From the NCBI GenBank assembly GCA_028023455.1, contig JAQFVV010000043.1:3223483-3287482 (forward strand): a DNA stretch of 64,000 bases, given 5' to 3'. Shown here piece by piece: positions 59,388-64,000 of this stretch. The stretch's first letter is position 1. Every line of letters starts with the position of its first letter. The position numbers and the translations under genes are program-made. Below the pieces are notes generated by a model. It saw nothing but the letters and a program-made list of their open reading frames with translations, was not told where the DNA came from and ran no database searches. This DNA comes from Epiperipatus broadwayi (taxonomy: Eukaryota; Onychophora; Udeonychophora; Euonychophora; Peripatidae).

Positions 59388-60210
59388 GGTGGGTGCCAAA
59401 AGTAACTGAAATTGTGCTCTGATTTCTTCAGCTGTTATAGTATATGCTTTTGCTGTTACATACATCTTGCAGGAACTCTTCTGCATTAATCTGCCAAATG
59501 ACATCACTGTGTGAAATCCTGGGGCCCCATAGCACATTGTTTTGCAAAGTGCATTCTGCATTTTCATCAATTTTTTTATAATGACTGAAAAGTTCGATGA
59601 TGAAATTCTGTTTTCATTTACAGAAAACGACAAGGAAAAAAGTTACGATAGATGAATCAGATTACAGGAAAGCTGATCTCAAAAATCCAAATTTATCAGT
59701 GGTTTAATTGAAATGTTAAATTTATCATATCCCTAAAAAGCTCACAAGTGAAAAAGTTAAAACAACACTGATTATTGTTTTTGAAGCAAATGGCATTTTC
59801 TCTCAAATTTAATTCATAATGGTCAGGCATTTTATCTCCATGTTCTGAAACATTTATGTGAAGTGATAAAATATAAACATCTGGTTTTGTGACAAAGAAA
59901 GGAGTGCAGACTCCATCCCCACAAAGTGTGATCTCTTAAAGCCGTGAATGTGAAACACTTTTTAATTAAATTCAGCATGATCCAGCTTATCTATTAGTCT
60001 TATTTAGTTGATTTCATTTCTTGTAATTTTTTTAATCTCTTGTATAAAAAAGTGTCTTAATTTTTTTTTTTTTGCGGACTTAAAAGTAGTGGGAAAAATG
60101 ACAGAGATGTTAAAAGGCATCATTTTGCAAGTACTTTCAGACTACTTTGAAAAATGAAAAACACATTTAGACCTGTGTATTGCATCAAATAACTAGTCAT
60201 TTGAAAGAGA
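59388..60210 (+). pseudogene. mariner-family transposase remnant
   Basis: Reading across frames on the plus strand: KVTIDESDYRKADLK (first catalytic Asp region, near 59640), IPKKLTSEKVK, TTLIIVFEANGIF (the VKTMLICFFD-x-x-GI block), and near 60100 MTEMLKGI ... YFEK-stop-KTHLDLCIAS matching the mariner C-terminus. Numerous stops and frame breaks; the second and third catalytic blocks are not readable. tgaggtgggtgccaaaagta at 59385 may be one terminal repeat; I found no partner. Confidence 0.65.
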
Positions 60211-60425
60211 TTAAATTTATAAGACTTAAAAATAAATAAACAATTTTTTATTATTATAAAATTCAGATTATTTTTCTTAACCCTGTATAAATATATATGA
60301 CATAGAACCTAATGCATATTGCTAGCTGAAAATTCAAGTATAAAATGTCAATCCATCCTTCCAAATGTTATATATATATATATATATATATATAGCTCAC
60401 AAATAAGCTCTTAACAAGCTTTTCA

Positions 60426-60488
60426 GAATATCCCTAACTTCAGACCGGTTTCAGCTACTGGCTTCCTCAGTGAGGTGCTAGGATATTC
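60426..60488 (-). ncRNA. Hammerhead ribozyme, type I, intact core (B-5 first)
   Basis: 63 nt, minus strand. CTGAGGA, stem II AGC/GCU around CAGUA (three perfect pairs), GAAA, then CCGGTC giving stem III ACC/GGU and GUC. Outer stem I GAAUAUCC/GGAUAUUC (8 pairs), internal loop, inner stem I starts UGA/UCA. Cleavage is predicted after the C opposite 60443. With D-5, one of the two best candidates in the window. Confidence 0.85.
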
Positions 60489-60801
60489 AAGCATTAGATT
60501 AGAAATACCAGGACAAGCCCAGAACTTTATCTAATGGATTATTATTAAGTAAAAAATCTGAAATTTTCAGACATTTATATGTCTTCCAAACCAGCTATCT
60601 AACTTAAATAGCCATATGGGACTGAACCAAATTCAGATACACCATATATTAATAGCTTTAGCAATATAAAATCCCCAAAGCTTAATAGCAAAAAATAAAA
60701 TTACAAAGAAATCAAGTCATATGTCACATGACCTAATTTAACAAGATTGTATTATAAATGTTATATATATAGCTCGCAAATAAGCTCTTAACAAGCTTTG
60801 T

Positions 60802-60864
60802 GGATTATCCCCAACCAAGACCGGTTTCTGCTACTGGCTTTCTCAGTGAGGTGTTAGGATATTC
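60802..60864 (-). ncRNA. Hammerhead motif with one core mutation (B-5 second)
   Basis: Same layout 376 bp away, but CTGAGAA replaces CTGAGGA (the conserved G8 lost) and stem II ends in A. GAAA and CCGGTC are intact; outer stem I has one change. Likely inactive now. Confidence 0.75.
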
Positions 60865-60909
60865 AAGCATTAGATTAAAAATACCAGGACAAACCCAGCA
60901 TTTTAATGG

Positions 60910-62030
60910 ATAACTATGTATATATTATTTAATATAAATTTCATTCTCCTCTTAAAGTAGTTTTTACCTTGCTATTAAAGACTTAAAATAAAACAAAAAC
61001 TTTATTAAATACAATAATATTTTCTGAATTTACTTTAATTGCAAGTGTGGATATAAATAAAAAATCAAATGTTCATAAACATAACATATGGGAAGGTAAT
61101 TTGACATTTTATATTTGAATTTTCAGTTAGCGATATGTCATAGGTTCTATTTCTTATATATTTAAGTTGAGAGATTGCAAAGTTTAAAAACAGTTAATAT
61201 ATTAAAATTAGTCTTTCTTTATAAGTTAAACATGTTTATTTGAGAGCAATTTAAGATCATTTCTAATTTAAATTTCATACTCTCTGAATAAATATGTATT
61301 TCATTATTTAACAACATTGAAGCATGCGGTTCAAGTGGTTATCTCTTGGCATGCTGTTTGAAATTTCGACTTTATCTTTATTCACAAAATTCTGGGAGGG
61401 TGATTTGATATATATGCTGCAGTAATAAAAAGATCAAACAAATGACTTATATTCATAAGGTTTCTAAATAAAATTTTATTTAGATTTGTATAACTTTTTT
61501 TATATATATTTTGTAATAAAATACATAACAAGTGAATCATAGAAATTCTTCTAAAATTCTATTAATATTACATATTAAATAAAAATTCAATCATCAAGCC
61601 GATGGTTTTGAGAAATTTATCAATATTAAATCGATTAAGAGAATGAAAGCAATTAACCACTGTGCAATGTAATAATAAAAACGCACATACATAATATATA
61701 TATTTTTGATAATAAGAACAAAGAAATATCTAAATAGGATTTAAAACAATAATGAAAAGAGAGTATAATCACTATATTAACAAAAGGATAAAAAAGGGCA
61801 AATGAAAACTCATCTGATAAACTTATGAATAAAAATTAACAATTAGAAACATTAAAAAAAACATTTACTTGTTAAAATAACTAAATTTATTTAGAATAAA
61901 CGAAACTATACAGATTAATAATATTTCAGTAGTGTAATTTTCGCTACATCACTATCACGTAAGATAGGAACTAGTTTCTATCTGTTTGTAACACCGTGTA
62001 GAAGGAGGTAATCATAAATATATAACCAAT
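60910..62030. other. No gene seen
   Basis: AT-rich; no recognisable repeat or frame. Confidence 0.45.
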
Positions 62031-62034
62031 GACA

Positions 62035-62170
62035 TGTGGAAAAAATGTATGATCCCCAAGATAGATGCATATTTCGTGCTGAAACAGCAGTCATCAATTG
62101 GATCAGATCACAATCTTTTACACCTATCTTTAGCATTGTTCAGTATAAGAATGAATTGATTATAAATCGC
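62035..62170 (-). mobile_element. Family D element, copy D-7
   Basis: Holds catatttcgtgctgaaacag, agtcatcaattggatcagat and a leader remnant tagcattgttcagtataag. The tRNA-like part is not adjacent. Confidence 0.6.
62051..62115 (-). ncRNA. Degraded hammerhead motif (D-7)
   Basis: TTGATGA for CTGATGA. Stem II is strong: UGCU/AGCA around GUUUC. GAAA, stem III AUAUGCAU-type, stem I UUGG/CCAA plus GAUC/GAUC. One core change. Confidence 0.55.
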
Positions 62171-62594
62171 AAGTGAACATTATTTAAGTGATGATTAAAA
62201 AAAAAACACTGCCAGAAAGACATACAATATATATAATGTAAAGCTTTTTATTAATTACAGGAAAATTAAAAAGATGAATTTTACAATTAAGTTAAATGAT
62301 GAGTACGTTAACGGTCGCATTTGTAGAACATTTTAAAAGAATACATGTTTTATATTACGTAATGTACTCAATATAAACTCGCACGAACACACACAACAGA
62401 AAATGTACTTTTATTCAATTAAGAAAAATTAGAGAAAGTAGTAAAAATAAAAACCGTTACAGTTGCTAACACACTTACTTGCTCCCTCCCCTCCATTTCC
62501 CCCCCGAAAAACAACTTTTCGAAGAAGACAGTTTAACTCGAATTTAAAAACTAAATTTTAAATACATAAGTTTAATAAATCAATACTAGCATAT

Positions 62595-62715
62595 TGTAAA
62601 TACTGAAATTAAAGGGGATTTGAACGTAGACTTTTAAGCTTCGTTCAACTATCCTCTCCATCTTATATAACCAATACACATGACCACACACACACATGTG
62701 AATAAGATAAGTTTA
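62595..62715 (-). mobile_element. Family D fragment, D-8, tRNA-like part
   Basis: Minus strand ends in the B-box-like CGTTCAAATCCCC (complement of 62616-62628) with the upstream D-arm-like stretch and a TGTGTGTGGTCATGTG link, as in D-2. No ribozyme. Confidence 0.55.
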
Positions 62716-62719
62716 AATG

Positions 62720-64000
62720 AAATTTTAAAAGCACGTCTATGCTAATCTCCACTTTGTTGAAAATATAAAAGATATTAAATAAATTTTTCACAATATTAAT
62801 AAAAAAAGGGGAAAATTCCTTTGTCTAATCAAATATAATTTTAATAAAATGTTATTACTTAATAATAATTTTTTTTTTAAACCCATTATCAGTTGCGCAG
62901 TTATCAAATAATTATATAATTGGTCAATTATTAAGAAAATTATTGAAAATTGTTACTAAAACGCTCCATTTCAATAGTTAAAAGAAAACCAAGAAACCAC
63001 AATCCCACACCACAAAAGTATTATAATTCTTAAACTACGAATATTCTTTTTATATATATATATTTCTGCAAAGATATATATATACAGTACTCTCTTTTTC
63101 ACATATATATATATATTATTTAATATAATTTCATTTTTATCTACTTATTAAGCAATCTTTGCCTAACAACGATCCATTTAAAAGGTATTGAAATAAAAAA
63201 CTTTAATACTACAATAACAATATTTTCTGAGTTTGTTTTAATGGCAAGTGTAGGTATAAATAAATAAAAAAAATGTTCGCATATATATAATTAAACACTT
63301 AAGACACTCAAGAAATTAACTAATATTAAATCTTTCGGATCAAATATATATATATATAAAGTAAATCAACTCATAAATACCCACTTAGATGAAGTTAATA
63401 CTATCCTAATTATGAAATATTTTAATTAACAATAAAATATTTATTTTTCTTTATCACAATTAAGCAAAATTCTCTGATAGATAAAATTTATAATGTCTGT
63501 TTTTCAAATTTGTATATTTATGTGAAAACGTTAAAACTATAAATTGATATTGAACCCCCACCTACTTGTCAGGTGTATTAAAACAGCGACTCCTCCCCTT
63601 ATAACCCCACCCTAGGTGACAAATATGAAAGGTAGCTAAAAAGTCAATCTTCTGTCAAGATCAGGAAAAACTTTGCTTAAAATATATATATATAATATTC
63701 TGGATGCAATATGTGTGCGCAAGTGTGGGCATTAATTAATATAAAATTTTAAAAATACTAATTTTAAAAGTCAAATATTAATTTAAACAAATTAAGATTT
63801 ATAAATATATAGTTTATGAAACTTTAAAGTAATCCCTCTTACAGTACCAATAAACACTTCTATATACATTTCACTCAAATTGATTTTTTAAAAAAAATCT
63901 TGAATACTATCAAAAACCAACTTTTCTTTTCATCTTAAGAGTTAAATTCTTCTCAGCATCAGCTATGATTTAGATACACGCAAGCACACATCATACATAT
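62720..64000. other. No gene seen
   Basis: AT-rich with TA microsatellites (63051-63118, 63340-63357). A less AT-rich patch at 63553-63620 has no frame. Confidence 0.45.

Larger units (their letters stand above)
60394..60905 (-). mobile_element. Tandem family B hammerhead element, copy B-5
   Basis: One full unit (60394-60769) followed directly by the start of a second (60771-60905), both in the same orientation; corresponding points are 376-377 bp apart. Each has the block gcaaataagctcttaacaag, a ribozyme, then gatattcaagcattagatta. Two ribozymes in direct repeat would release a monomer of about 376 nt from one transcript, the arrangement known from retrozymes. Confidence 0.85.

Overview
The window looks like AT-rich (roughly 70% A+T by eye) non-coding DNA from an invertebrate animal. 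I found no complete host protein gene, no rRNA and no convincing canonical tRNA. Nearly everything recognisable is mobile DNA: non-LTR retrotransposon fragments (RTE-like, L1/Tx1-like and others), a Penelope-like element (PLE) with a GIY-YIG endonuclease tail, a small LTR element without coding capacity, Merlin and mariner DNA transposons, a TIR element with 8-bp target duplications, tRNA-derived SINEs, fold-back elements and microsatellites. This repertoire says metazoan; I cannot name the species.

The main result is that several repeat families scattered along the window carry a type I hammerhead-ribozyme (HHR) core. Each has CUGANGA, a short stem-loop II, GAAA, a very short and almost loopless stem III, a cleavage triplet, and a long stem I split by an internal loop. 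Family A (11 copies or fragments) is a fold-back element of about 125-470 bp, usually with 11-13 bp target duplications. Family B (5 loci) includes a direct tandem dimer at 60394-60905 with two ribozymes 376 bp apart. Family D (8 loci) joins a ribozyme to a tRNA-like segment with a B box. HHR-like motifs (families E and F) also lie in the tails of the PLE copies and at the ends of two other fold-back elements. This resembles the known retrozymes and PLE-associated hammerheads, but the fold-back architecture and the ribozyme plus tRNA-like composite stand out.

Layout. 1-10100: HHR families A and B, a 0.9-kb inverted repeat with a 1.5-kb loop, tRNA-type SINEs and RTE tails. 11316-12262: tandem array of about 13 tRNA-like units. 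12700-17330: SINE, PLE-tail remnant, fold-back elements, LINE remnant interrupted by family A, first family D copy. 18790-21165: two PLE copies back to back. 22500-28700: families A and B, three RTE fragments, a candidate terminal exon. 29092-30348: TIR element that begins with a perfect palindrome. 30776-32860: family D and an unrecognised coding remnant. 32862-37950: LTR element on the minus strand. 37951-45500: family D cluster, nested insertions, LINE pieces. 45818-46855: Merlin. 47600-51450: family C palindromes, microsatellites, LINE piece. 52574-55800: SINE, family A with an intact ribozyme, L1/Tx1-like LINE. 59388-60210: mariner remnant. 60394-60905: tandem family B. 62035-62715: last family D copies.

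How they may work together (inference): the ribozyme families have no protein. Their 11-13 bp target duplications fit mobilisation by a retroelement, and the PLE in the same window, whose tail carries a related motif, is the natural candidate partner.
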